Source: Planctomycetota bacterium
GTDB lineage: Bacteria > Planctomycetota > UBA1135 > UBA2386
Length of the DNA: 33,501 nucleotides
Assembly: GCA_016794485.1 (NCBI GenBank)
Contig: JAEUHV010000289.1
Coordinates: forward strand, 1-33,501
Reading direction: 5' to 3'
Below are positions 1-8,023 of this stretch, one piece after another. Numbering within the stretch: position 1 is the stretch's first letter; each line of letters starts with the position of its first letter. Position numbers and translations under genes: made by a program. The notes beneath the pieces are model-generated. The model saw only the letters and a program-made list of their open reading frames with translations. It had not been told where the DNA came from and did not search any database.

Positions 1-1
1 G

Positions 2-475
2 ATGAAGATGCCCGTGTGGCACTTGCTGGCGCGGGTCGACATCATGAGCGGGTCCACCGGGTACCACCGCTACCACCTGGTCGACAAGTTCTTCGTGTGG
101 TTCCACGAGTGGTGGATGCTCGGCACCATGGGAACCGGGCACTGGGGCCACGGCCTGCATGACGTCACCAACCAGTTCGTCGCGGAAGGCGTCGCTGGCG
201 GCGTCGTTCGGCTCGGCCTCTTCCTGTGGATCGTATGGCTGTGCTACGCCGGGGTGTCGCGCAGCTTGCGGCTCGCCGCCGGCAACCGCTTCTACCAGCT
301 CGCCAGTTGGGCACTCGGCACCGCGATGTTCATGCACTGCATGAACTTCCTCGCGGTAAGCTACTTCGAGCAGATCGTCGTCGAGTGGCAACTGACCTTG
401 GCAGCGGTGAGTTCGCTGACCCTGGTGCCGGGCGCCAAACCTGAGCAACAACTCACAGCACTTGGGGAAAGCTGA
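2..475 (+). CDS. O-antigen polymerase/ligase-like membrane protein, C-terminal part
   Basis: This is the 3' part of a gene that begins upstream of the window; the frame is open to the left edge, so the Met codons at 2 and 8 need not be the start. About 157 residues are visible. They contain a Gly/His-rich loop (GTGHWGHGLHDVTNQFV) followed by a Gly-rich turn and two or three hydrophobic helices (roughly residues 68-87, 100-122 and 129-145). This order, loop with Asp-x-x-Asn then 'EGVAGG' and a membrane hairpin, resembles the C-terminal half of O-antigen ligase/Wzy-type polymerases, which join or polymerise lipid-linked glycans at the periplasmic face. The next gene on the same strand is a sugar transferase that starts such glycans, which supports the call. 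The family assignment is by resemblance and is moderately secure; the exact role (ligase or polymerase) cannot be decided. Confidence 0.55.
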   Translation: MKMPVWHLLARVDIMSGSTGYHRYHLVDKFFVWFHEWWMLGTMGTGHWGHGLHDVTNQFVAEGVAGGVVRLGLFLWIVWLCYAGVSRSLRLAAGNRFYQLASWALGTAMFMHCMNFLAVSYFEQIVVEWQLTLAAVSSLTLVPGAKPEQQLTALGES

Positions 476-665
476 GTCGCTCGCTGGACCGCCGTTGGTA
501 TTGGAAAATTCTGTCGGAAAAGTAGACGGGGTCTGCCACACCAAATCGCTCTTCCCCGATGTAGGGATCGCACCCTCTCGCCGCCGATACACGAATGCGC
601 GTTCGGCACGTAACCGACTGCCATCCGTCGCACTAGTAACGCCGCCAGCCGCCGCCCCAGCTTCG
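476..665 (+). other. Intergenic leader before the sugar transferase
   Basis: This 190-base gap between the polymerase/ligase-like gene and the sugar transferase is visibly richer in A and T than its surroundings, for example around 500-560. No convincing gene or clear Shine-Dalgarno sequence is seen. The plus-strand frame through it is open but its translation has no recognisable character. It may hold the promoter of the sugar transferase; no -35/-10 pair stands out enough to call. Confidence 0.4.
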
Positions 666-2015
666 ATGTCGCGCTCGTCTCACCGAATCGCCCAAACCGC
701 AATCGATCTCCTTGCAATCACCGCAGCCCTGGTCTGGGCCGGCGTGTTGCAAGGCGGATCCATCGTCGCGAGCTTGGTCACGGTGGCGGTCTTCGCGGCG
801 ACCTGGGCCCTGGTTGCGTCCCGGATGGGCGTCTATCGCCTGGCGCCGAGCCGCAACCTCGCCGAGGCTTCGCGCCGCGGCATCGAAGCATGGATGACCA
901 CCTGGGGCGTGGCCGGCGTGCTTTCGATCTCCCTGTTGACGGCCGACCTGAGGATCTGGTGGCTGCTCGGAATCGCGTCGGCCCTGCTGCTCGGCATCCG
1001 GCTCGTGCTGTCGTTCACTGCCTGGGGGCGCGCCGCCGGCCGGGCCCGCACGCTGCTGGTCGGGACCTGTGCCAGTTCGAGGTCGCTGGCCGCCAGCCAG
1101 CCGGCCGGTGACATGGAGATCGTCGGTTCGGTGCCGTTCGCGGGCGAAGACGCCGCCGCGGTCCCCAACCTGCTCCCGCTGGGCCCGGTGGCGGAGCTGC
1201 CGCGCATCCTGCGCGAACACGACGTCGATCTCGTCTTGATGAGCCCGTCCGACGTCGCCCTGACCGGCGAAGTGCGCTCGGCGTTCCAGGCGTGCAGCGA
1301 GCTGGGGCTGCCGGTGCAGTACTTCCCGTCCTTCCTCGACGTGGACCAGCTGCACGTGCACCTGACCTGGAACGTCGACCGCCCGGGCTTGAACGTCCAG
1401 ACCGTGTCGGCGCCAACCTTCGCCCACGTCGCCAAACGCGCCCTCGACGTCGTCGGCGCCGGCGTCGGCCTCGTGCTGCTGTTCCCGGTGTTCGCGGCAT
1501 GCGCGCTGGCGGTCAAGCTGACCAGTTCGGGCCCGGTGTTCTTCCGCCAGACCCGCGTCGGCCAGGGCGAACGCACGTTTTCGTGCCTGAAGTTCCGCAC
1601 CATGCGCGTCGGTGCACACGCCCAGCAGGAGTTGCTGCGCGGCAACAGCACCCAGGACGGGCCGGCCTTCAAGATGCCGACCGACCCGCGCATCACCCCG
1701 GTGGGCCGGATCCTGCGCAAGTTCAGCCTCGACGAACTGCCCCAGCTCATCAACGTGCTGCTCGGCGACATGAGCCTCGTCGGCCCGCGGCCGCCGATCC
1801 CTTCCGAAGTCGAGAAGTACCAGTGGTGGCAGAAGCGGCGCGTCTCGGTGAAACCCGGCCTGACCTGCCTGTGGCAGGTGTACGGCCGCAACCGCGTGTC
1901 CTTCAAACGCTGGGTCGAGATGGACCTGTTCTACATCGACAACTGGTCGCTGTGGCTCGACCTCAAGCTGATCGCGCACACGTTCCGCGCGGTCCTGCGC
2001 GGCACGGGCATGTGA
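666..2015 (+). CDS. Exopolysaccharide polyprenyl-phosphate sugar phosphotransferase
   Basis: Predicted 449-residue initiating glycosyltransferase of the WbaP/CpsE class, which moves a sugar-1-phosphate onto undecaprenyl phosphate at the inner membrane. The N-terminal part is a hydrophobic region with several helices, followed by a nucleotide-binding-like middle domain. The C-terminal 200 residues are a complete bacterial sugar transferase domain: KRALDVVGA start with a membrane re-entrant helix, SGPVFFRQTRVG, LKFRTMR, the catalytic region FSLDELPQLINVLLGDMSLV followed by GPRPP, then VKPGLTCLWQ and the terminal FYIDNWS motif. The frame is open back to 462, overlapping the upstream gene, but the added 68 residues look like untranslated sequence. 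ATG 666 gives the usual family N-terminus, so I chose it. The gene probably belongs to the same polysaccharide locus as the upstream polymerase/ligase-like gene. Its stop abuts the stop of the convergent peptidase gene. Confidence 0.93.
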   Translation: MSRSSHRIAQTAIDLLAITAALVWAGVLQGGSIVASLVTVAVFAATWALVASRMGVYRLAPSRNLAEASRRGIEAWMTTWGVAGVLSISLLTADLRIWWLLGIASALLLGIRLVLSFTAWGRAAGRARTLLVGTCASSRSLAASQPAGDMEIVGSVPFAGEDAAAVPNLLPLGPVAELPRILREHDVDLVLMSPSDVALTGEVRSAFQACSELGLPVQYFPSFLDVDQLHVHLTWNVDRPGLNVQTVSAPTFAHVAKRALDVVGAGVGLVLLFPVFAACALAVKLTSSGPVFFRQTRVGQGERTFSCLKFRTMRVGAHAQQELLRGNSTQDGPAFKMPTDPRITPVGRILRKFSLDELPQLINVLLGDMSLVGPRPPIPSEVEKYQWWQKRRVSVKPGLTCLWQVYGRNRVSFKRWVEMDLFYIDNWSLWLDLKLIAHTFRAVLRGTGM

Positions 2016-3359
2016 TCAGCGGCGCAGCGCTTCCGCGCGCATCCGCTCGATCGCTTCGACGTCTTTGGGCACACCAGCGGTCAGCACGACGGGCCCTTTC
2101 GCAGTGACCAGCACGTCGTCTTCGATGCGCACCCCGATGCCGCGGTAGATCGCCGGCACGCGCCGGTCGCGCGGATCGAAGTAGAGACCCGGCTCCACGG
2201 TCAAGACGGCGCCCGCGACGAGCTGCCGCGGCTCGCCAGCAGCGTCCAGGTAGGCCCCGACGTCGTGCACGTCGCGCCCGAGCCAGTGGCTGGTGCCGTG
2301 CATGTAGAAGGGCTTGTACTTCTCCTTCTTGACCAGGCGCGCCACGTTGCCGCGCAGCACGCCGAGGTCGACCAGCCCCTGCGTCAACAGGCGCACGCAC
2401 ACCTTGTGGGCGCGATCCCACGGCGCGCCGACGGCACACGCGCGGATGCCGGCCAGCTGGGCCCGCAACACGACGCGGTAGACGGCGGCCTGCGCCGGCG
2501 TGAACCGTTCGGCGACCGGGAACGTCCGGGTGATGTCGGCGGTGCAGCCACCGAACTCGGCCCCCGCGTCGATCAGCAGCAGATCGCCCGCGCGCATGCG
2601 CCGGTCGTTGTCGTGGTAGTGCAGCACACAGGCGTTGGCGCCACTGGCGACGATCGACGGGTAGCCGTTGCGGGGACTGCCGCGACGCCGGAACTCGGCC
2701 TCGAGGGCCGCCTGCACCTCGAACTCGCGGCATCCCGGCCGGGTGGCCCGCATCGCGACGGTGTGCCCTTCGGCCGAGATCGCCGCGGCCATGCGGAGCG
2801 CCTTCAGTTCGGCACCGTCCTTGACCAGCCGTTGTGCCGCCAAGGCCGGGATCGGGTCGGTGATCGTCGGATGCAAGGTCGGCTGACGCCGGCGCTGCCG
2901 CCGCGCGTTCGCCGCGAACGTGTCGAGCAGGCGCCGGTCGAACTCGGCGTCGCCGCCGAGCCGATGGAACAGCCGCGGCTTGCCGTCGAGCAACAGAGGC
3001 AGCTTCTGCCACAGCTGCTCGACGGGAAAGGCGTCGTCGGCGCCGAACAGCCGCTTCGCGCCGGCCGTGCCGTGGCGACGCCCATCCCACACTTCCCGCG
3101 CCTTGTCGCGCTGCCGCACGAACAACCAGGTCGTGTGCGCATTGCGACCGGTGCGCCACGCGACCAGGACGGCCGCCGGCTCCGGAAAACCGGTCAGGTA
3201 GTGGAAGTCCGAGCCCGGGCGGAACTCGTTCAGCACGTCGCCATTGCGCGACGTTTCCGCTGCCGTGGGCAACAGCAGCACCCCGTCGCCCAACTCGTCG
3301 AGCAGGCGCTGACGTCGGGCACGGTGCAGGGCAGGAGCGAAGATCGCGTCGCGGCTCAC
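2016..3359 (-). CDS. pepP: Xaa-Pro aminopeptidase (M24 family, PepP-like)
   Basis: Cytosolic dinuclear metallopeptidase that removes an N-terminal residue preceding proline. Assuming the GTG start at 3359, the protein has 447 residues, the normal size for aminopeptidase P. An N-terminal AMP_N domain (NEFRPGSDFHYLTGF) precedes a pita-bread catalytic domain. All five expected metal ligands are visible: D264 (LLLIDAG), D275 (TADITRTFP), H358 (HGTSHWLG), E389 (TVEPGLYF) and E413 (IRIEDD-type motif, here VRIEDD). H365 in HDVG is also conserved. The frame is open to ATG 3440, but that start would overlap the upstream receiver-CheX gene and adds 27 low-quality residues, so GTG 3359 is preferred, 31 bases after the upstream stop. 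Same strand and close spacing suggest co-transcription with that gene. There is no obvious Shine-Dalgarno sequence. Convergent with the sugar transferase with no gap. Confidence 0.93.
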   Translation of the reverse strand: MSRDAIFAPALHRARRQRLLDELGDGVLLLPTAAETSRNGDVLNEFRPGSDFHYLTGFPEPAAVLVAWRTGRNAHTTWLFVRQRDKAREVWDGRRHGTAGAKRLFGADDAFPVEQLWQKLPLLLDGKPRLFHRLGGDAEFDRRLLDTFAANARRQRRRQPTLHPTITDPIPALAAQRLVKDGAELKALRMAAAISAEGHTVAMRATRPGCREFEVQAALEAEFRRRGSPRNGYPSIVASGANACVLHYHDNDRRMRAGDLLLIDAGAEFGGCTADITRTFPVAERFTPAQAAVYRVVLRAQLAGIRACAVGAPWDRAHKVCVRLLTQGLVDLGVLRGNVARLVKKEKYKPFYMHGTSHWLGRDVHDVGAYLDAAGEPRQLVAGAVLTVEPGLYFDPRDRRVPAIYRGIGVRIEDDVLVTAKGPVVLTAGVPKDVEAIERMRAEALRR

Positions 3360-3390
3360 GGTGTCAGTGTGCCGCAGCAGCGGCCCAGGT

Positions 3391-4305
3391 TCACGAACTC
3401 GTGCTGCCGCCGACGAGGGCCTGCTGGACGCCGGTGCCACCCTGCTTCTTGGTCACCATCAAGAACTCGACCGAGAACGACTCCCCGGCGATCTGGAACG
3501 GCACGTGGAAGCACAGGTCGTCGCTGACCGTGCGGCGGGCGAGGTCGTCGCCGATGTAGACGCTCGGCACGGAGATGTCGAACAACGGCGCCTTCTGGAA
3601 CAACTCGGTCTTGATGCTGCCGCCGACCATGTTGGTCAACTCGCCGATCGCGTCGACCAGTTCCGCGTCGGCCATGCCGTCCGGGCTGTCGAGCATCAAC
3701 ATCGCCGCCACGGCGCGGCGCGCGAGCGACTTCGGCAGGAACAACGAGATCGACCCGGTCAGGAACCCGGCGACGCCGATGCTGCCGATGACCTCGGCCT
3801 TGCGGATCTGCGCCTTCTCGATCGCCACGTCCCCCGCCGTCACGCGCAGGTTCATCATCGTGCGGAACACGTCGCTGGTCGCCTTGACGATGCAGCGGCC
3901 CATGTCCTGGTCGAGCGACGACCCCGGCTGCGAGGCCTTGTACTCGTCGATCAGCTTGTTGATCGATTCCACCAGTTGCGCGGTGCCACCCGCCTTGGAC
4001 AAGACCAGGCTGGCGCCGGCATCCTTGCAGCGCTTCGCCGTGTCCTCGTCCTCCATCGCGGTGAACACCACGATCGGCAGGGCTCGTTGCGTCCTCTTGC
4101 TGCGGAACGTGCGGATCACCTCGATCCCGTCTTTGTCCCGCAGCACGAAGTCCGTCAGGATCAGATCGACTTCGCTGCGGATGAAGGCCTCGTAGGCGTC
4201 CATGACGCCGGATACCGCGATGACCTTGTAGCCGGCTTTCTGGAAGTGCGCCGAAAGGACCTTGGTCAAGGTCGCCGAGTCGTTGACGAGCAGGATCGTG
4301 TCCAA
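3391..4305 (-). CDS. Response regulator receiver domain fused to a CheX-type phosphatase domain
   Basis: Two-domain signalling protein of 304 residues. Residues 1-122 form a receiver domain: N8-D9 acidic pocket, D52 phosphoacceptor (LILTDFVLRDKDG), T82 and K104 (VLSKAG). Residues about 130-300 match the CheC/CheX/FliY fold, with the single E222-x-x-N225 signature in AIGELTNMVGG that in CheX pulls the phosphoryl group off CheY-P. The protein therefore carries a phosphorylatable switch and a possible dephosphorylating domain on one chain. No chemotaxis kinase, receptor or flagellar gene is in the window, so the partner is unknown. The start is TTG at 4305: it begins exactly at the receiver's first beta strand and has a good Shine-Dalgarno sequence (AGAGGAA, 5 bases away). 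ATG codons further upstream lie out of the domain or in the next gene. Followed by the Xaa-Pro aminopeptidase after 31 bases. Confidence 0.88.
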   Translation of the reverse strand: MDTILLVNDSATLTKVLSAHFQKAGYKVIAVSGVMDAYEAFIRSEVDLILTDFVLRDKDGIEVIRTFRSKRTQRALPIVVFTAMEDEDTAKRCKDAGASLVLSKAGGTAQLVESINKLIDEYKASQPGSSLDQDMGRCIVKATSDVFRTMMNLRVTAGDVAIEKAQIRKAEVIGSIGVAGFLTGSISLFLPKSLARRAVAAMLMLDSPDGMADAELVDAIGELTNMVGGSIKTELFQKAPLFDISVPSVYIGDDLARRTVSDDLCFHVPFQIAGESFSVEFLMVTKKQGGTGVQQALVGGSTSS

Positions 4306-4310
4306 GCGGG

Positions 4311-4317
4311 TTCCTCT
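4311..4317 (-). promoter_or_regulatory. Shine-Dalgarno sequence deciding a TTG start
   Basis: Reading on the minus strand, AGAGGAA lies 5 bases before the TTG at 4305. It is the main reason for placing the start of the receiver-CheX gene there, since no ATG or GTG is found at the domain boundary. Confidence 0.7.
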
Positions 4318-4381
4318 CAGGCCCTGGGGTGTCGTCGCTTGATCGGCCCGCCCTCGGGGAAACCTTGACCCGGCATCGACC

Positions 4382-4837
4382 TCAGTAGAACGGGACCGCG
4401 ACGAACACGTCGGGCTCGTCCCATCGCAGCGCGACTTCGACGTAGACCGGCACGAACCCGACCGCGTCGATCTCGAGCAGCACCCAGGCCTCGTCGCCGT
4501 CCCGATACGACTCGAGCAGGGCGCGTCCCTTGTAGTCCTCGACGAACCCGACCTCGGCGTCCGCCAGCGCGTACTCGTCCAGGAACACGCGCCCGGAGGA
4601 ATCGGTCGAGTACCAGTCGAGCCATGGACTGCTGCAGGTGCAGCCCGACCACTCTTGCGCGGACTCGACGACCCGCACCGACACGTTCTCCCAGACGAGG
4701 TTGGTCGTCGGGTCGTAGACCTCGACCTCGATGGACACGGGCCGGGGCGAAGCGGGACGGGCGACGGGGTGGGCGTGGCCGTGGCGACCACAGGCGACCA
4801 GGAGGAAGGGAAGGACGGAGAGGAGAGTGGTTCGCAT
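4382..4837 (-). CDS. Small predicted lipoprotein of unknown function
   Basis: A 151-residue protein that I do not recognise. It starts at ATG 4837 with a short signal peptide, MRTTLLSVLPFLLVACG, ending in a textbook lipobox (LVAC), so Cys16 is probably lipidated and the protein anchored to a membrane facing the periplasm. A His/Pro/Arg-rich linker follows (residues 17-33), then a domain with many beta-strand-like stretches: SIEVEVYDP, VWENVSVRVVES, GRVFLDEYALADAEVGFVEDY, VYVEVALRW. The pattern looks like an Ig-like or carboxypeptidase-regulatory-like beta sandwich, but that is only an impression. A CTC pair of cysteines (SGCTCSS) lies at about residues 65-67. The frame is open further upstream to 5065 but the added sequence has no signal-peptide logic. 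It diverges from the oligoendopeptidase; 76 bases separate it from the downstream receiver-CheX gene. Confidence 0.75.
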   Translation of the reverse strand: MRTTLLSVLPFLLVACGRHGHAHPVARPASPRPVSIEVEVYDPTTNLVWENVSVRVVESAQEWSGCTCSSPWLDWYSTDSSGRVFLDEYALADAEVGFVEDYKGRALLESYRDGDEAWVLLEIDAVGFVPVYVEVALRWDEPDVFVAVPFY

Positions 4838-4955
4838 CGGAGGGCCCGGAAACGAGCCGCCCGAAGCGGAGAAGTCGCTTCCGCGTGCCGACCGCACCGC
4901 TACGGTGAGCGGTATCGGGCCCGTCGCCAGCCCTGCAACCACCGTCACAACCCGC

Positions 4956-6659
4956 TTGGCAACGCTGTTTCCGGTTCCTCCCCCCCGTTTCGTCCCCACC
5001 GCACTCGACGCAGCGTCGGTGGCGGCACTCGACCCGCTGTTCGACGACCTCGCCGGACGACGCATCGACGGTCGCGCCGATCTCGAGCGATGGCTGCTCG
5101 ACGAAAGCGAGCTGTCGGCGCGGATCGCCGCCGAACAGGCCCGCCGCTACGTGGCAATGACTCGCCACACCGACGACCCGTCGGCCAGGTCGGCCTACCT
5201 GGCGATGGAGCAGCAGGTGATGCCCCACGTGAAGGTGCGGGCCGACGAGCTCGACCGCAAGTTCCTGGCGACCCCGGCCGTACACGAACTGCCCGAGCAG
5301 AAGTACCTGGTGGTCGTCCGGCGCCGGCGCACCGCCGCGGCCCTGTTCCGCGCCGAGAACACGGCGCTGCAACGCAAGGAAGCCGAACTGCAGACCCGCC
5401 AGCAGGGACTCATGGGCGGTGTCCAGGTCCAGTTCGACGGCAAATCGCTCACGCTGCAGCAGCTCGGCCCCTACTTCGAGAGCCAGGATCGAACCTTGCG
5501 TGAAGGCGCGTGGCGCGGAGCCCTGGGAGCCCGCCGCGGGCTGTGGCCCGAACTCGAGGAGATCTACGACCAGTTGGTCTCGCTGCGCACCGAGATCGCC
5601 CGCAACGCCGGCTTCCCAACCTTCACGCCGTGGCGCTTCCAGGACCTGGGCCGCTACGACTACGACGAGGCGACCTGCCGCAACCTGCACGACGCGATCG
5701 CCGAATGCGTCGTGCCCGCGGTCCGCGAACTCGACCGCGCCCGGGCGCGCCGGCTGGGCCTGCCCAAGCTCCGGCCGTGGGACCTCGAAGTCGACCCGGA
5801 AGGCCGTCCGCCGCTGCGGCCGTTCGCGACCGAGCCCGAGCTGGTCGCCCTGTGTCGGCGCACGATCGCCGCGGTGGATCCCGAGTTCGCGACCTGGCTC
5901 GACGAGCTGCAACGCCGGGGCCTGCTCGACCTGATGAGCCGGAAGGGCAAAGCCCCGGGCGGATACCAGTACCAGTTGGAGGACGAACGCGCGCCGTTCA
6001 TCTTCGCCAACGGCGTCGGGGTTCACCACGACGTGCAGACGCTCCTGCACGAATGCGGCCACGCGTTCCACTCGCTGCTGTGCCGCGACCACGACCTGCT
6101 GGCCCTGCGCGACTACCCGATCGAGATCGCCGAGACCGCGAGCATGTCGATGGAGCTCATGGGTCTCGAACACCTCGGCCTCGTGTATTCGGCCGACGAC
6201 GCAACCCGCGTCTACAAGAAGCACCTCGAAGGGGTCCTGCGCACGCTGACCTGGATTGCGTCGATCGACGCCATCCAGCACTGGGTCTACGGCCGGCCGG
6301 TGCACACGCACGACGAACGGCGTGTGGCCTGGTGCGACATCCGGCGGCGGTTCGGCGGCGACGTCGATTGGACCGGCCTGGAAGACGCCTATGCGATGCA
6401 GTGGATCGCGCAGACCCACCTGTTCAACCACGCCTTCTACTACATCGAATACGGCATCGCCCAGCTCGCTGCATTGCAGCAGTGGCGCAACTACCGCCGC
6501 GATCCGGCCCGCGCCGTCGCGGCCTACCGTCGCGCCTTGGCGATGGGCGGCACCCGGCCATTGCCGGAACTGTTCGCGGCGATGGAGGTGAAGTTCGACC
6601 TGTCCGCCGCGAACGTGCGCGAACTGGTCGACTTCGTCATGGAACGGCTGCAGGCCTGA
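4956..6659 (+). CDS. M3 family oligoendopeptidase (PepF/M3-like)
   Basis: Predicted zinc oligopeptidase of about 567 residues, cytosolic because no signal peptide is seen; the family cleaves short peptides internally. The zinc site is HECGH (H365, E366, H369, counting from TTG 4956), and the third ligand is E393 in IAETASMSME, 24 residues on, as in the M3 family. The downstream YYIEYGIAQLAALQQW region matches the family's substrate-binding helix. The start is uncertain. The homology-like region begins at TLFPVPPPRFVP, just after TTG 4956. A GTG at 4905 in the same frame would add 17 residues, and the frame stays open to 4731, but that region overlaps the divergent lipoprotein gene. No Shine-Dalgarno sequence is visible before either candidate. 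A run of C at about 4979-4986 lies within the first codons. The 118-base divergent gap presumably holds promoters for both genes. Confidence 0.92.
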   Translation: MATLFPVPPPRFVPTALDAASVAALDPLFDDLAGRRIDGRADLERWLLDESELSARIAAEQARRYVAMTRHTDDPSARSAYLAMEQQVMPHVKVRADELDRKFLATPAVHELPEQKYLVVVRRRRTAAALFRAENTALQRKEAELQTRQQGLMGGVQVQFDGKSLTLQQLGPYFESQDRTLREGAWRGALGARRGLWPELEEIYDQLVSLRTEIARNAGFPTFTPWRFQDLGRYDYDEATCRNLHDAIAECVVPAVRELDRARARRLGLPKLRPWDLEVDPEGRPPLRPFATEPELVALCRRTIAAVDPEFATWLDELQRRGLLDLMSRKGKAPGGYQYQLEDERAPFIFANGVGVHHDVQTLLHECGHAFHSLLCRDHDLLALRDYPIEIAETASMSMELMGLEHLGLVYSADDATRVYKKHLEGVLRTLTWIASIDAIQHWVYGRPVHTHDERRVAWCDIRRRFGGDVDWTGLEDAYAMQWIAQTHLFNHAFYYIEYGIAQLAALQQWRNYRRDPARAVAAYRRALAMGGTRPLPELFAAMEVKFDLSAANVRELVDFVMERLQA

Positions 6660-6684
6660 CGTCGGCCCGACGCGCCGCAGCGGC

Positions 6685-8022
6685 TCACGAATCGCGGCGA
6701 CGGCGATCGTTCTCGGCCATGCGCTCGCGCAGCTTCGCCTCGAAGCCTCGTTCGCCCGGCGTGAAGAACACCGCGCCGCGCAACTCCGCCGGCAGGCACT
6801 CCATCCGGCCGACGCCGGCCGCAGTGTCGTGCGCGTAGACGTAGCCCTGCCCATGGCCGAGGTCCTTCGCCAGGCCCGTGGTCGCGTTGCGCAGGTGCAG
6901 CGGCACCGGATGCTGGGCTCCGTCGCGCACCGCTGCGGCTGCGGCGCCGATCGCCTGCACGACCGCGTTGCTCTTCGGCGCCGCCGCCAGGTAGACCGCC
7001 GCCTCGGTCAAAGGCAGCCGACCTTCCGGCAGCCCCAGGAACTGCAGCGCGTGCAGGGCCGAGACTGCGACCTGCATCGCCATCGGATCGGCGAGACCGA
7101 CGTCCTCGGCGGCCACCGCCACGAGCCGGCGCGCGCAGTGGATCGGATCGGCCCCCGACTCGATCGCACGCACCAACCAGTAGACCGACGCCTGCACGTC
7201 CGAGTTGCGCAGCGACTTGTGCAGTGCCGACAGCAGGTCGTAGTGCAGGTCACCGTCCTTGTCGTGCTGCAGCGCGCGATGCTGGAACGCCTCCACCACC
7301 AGCTCCACGCCGATCGTCTCGCCGTCGACACACGAGGCCGCACACGCTTCCAGGCATCCCAGCGCCCGCCTGCCGTCGCCGCCGGCGAGCAGGACGAGGC
7401 GCTGCAATGCCGCGTCCTCGATCGCGAGCCGGCGCACGCCGAGCCCGCGCTCGGCGTCGGCGAGGGCCGCACGCACCAGCCGTTCCACGGCCGCCGGCGG
7501 CAACGCCTGAAGCGGCACCACGCGGCACCGCGACAACAACGCCCCGTTGATCGCGAACGACGGGTTCTCCGTGGTCGCGCCGACCAGCACGAGTTCGCCG
7601 CGTTCGACGTGCGGCAGGAACGCGTCCTGCTGCGACTTGTTGAAGCGATGGATCTCGTCGATGAACACCAGCGTGGCGCGGCCGTCGCGCGCGCGCAGCT
7701 GCGCCGCCTCGGCCACCGTCTCGCGCACCTGGGCCACGCCCGCGAGCACCGCCGACAGCGGCCGGAAGTGCAGGTTCGCGTGCTGCGCGATCAGCCGCGC
7801 CAACGTCGTCTTGCCGACCCCTGGCGGCCCCCACAACAGCAGCGACCCGGCCTTGCCCTGCTCGATCGCGGTGCGCAGCGCGCGTCCGACGCCGAGCACG
7901 ACGTCCTGCCCGAGGTACTCGGCCAGCGTGCGCGGCCGCATTCGCTCGGCCAACGGCGCCAACGCCACGGGCTTGCCCGCGGGCTCGCCGTCGCGCGACG
8001 GAACCTCGCCGAACAGGCCCAT
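6685..8022 (-). CDS. rarA: Replication-associated recombination protein A (AAA+ ATPase, RarA/MgsA)
   Basis: AAA+ ATPase of the RarA/MgsA/WRNIP1 family, which acts on stalled replication forks together with single-strand binding protein. Visible features: RMRPRTLAEYLGQ at the N-terminus, Walker A GPPGVGKTT (about residues 65-73), Walker B VFIDEIHRFNKSQQD, sensor 1 GATTENPSF, arginine-finger region ALLSRCRV, and the C-terminal tetramerisation part including LHYDLLSALHKSLR, ESGADP and AAEDVGLADP, then the NATT and GQGYVYAHD motifs. Length (445-448 residues) is normal. ATG 8022 follows the stop of the methyltransferase gene by one base; an in-frame GTG at 8031 would overlap that gene by 8 bases. 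Tight coupling to the upstream gene implies co-transcription. The C-terminus ends in a basic RRRRDS. Convergent with the oligoendopeptidase, 25 bases away. Confidence 0.96.
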   Translation of the reverse strand: MGLFGEVPSRDGEPAGKPVALAPLAERMRPRTLAEYLGQDVVLGVGRALRTAIEQGKAGSLLLWGPPGVGKTTLARLIAQHANLHFRPLSAVLAGVAQVRETVAEAAQLRARDGRATLVFIDEIHRFNKSQQDAFLPHVERGELVLVGATTENPSFAINGALLSRCRVVPLQALPPAAVERLVRAALADAERGLGVRRLAIEDAALQRLVLLAGGDGRRALGCLEACAASCVDGETIGVELVVEAFQHRALQHDKDGDLHYDLLSALHKSLRNSDVQASVYWLVRAIESGADPIHCARRLVAVAAEDVGLADPMAMQVAVSALHALQFLGLPEGRLPLTEAAVYLAAAPKSNAVVQAIGAAAAAVRDGAQHPVPLHLRNATTGLAKDLGHGQGYVYAHDTAAGVGRMECLPAELRGAVFFTPGERGFEAKLRERMAENDRRRRDS

Positions 8023-8023
8023 G

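Noticed and set aside
633..1979. Minus-strand open frame opposite the sugar transferase
   Set aside because: The composition is typical of a shadow (Arg, His, Gln, Ala, Pro), and the plus-strand frame carries all sugar transferase motifs.
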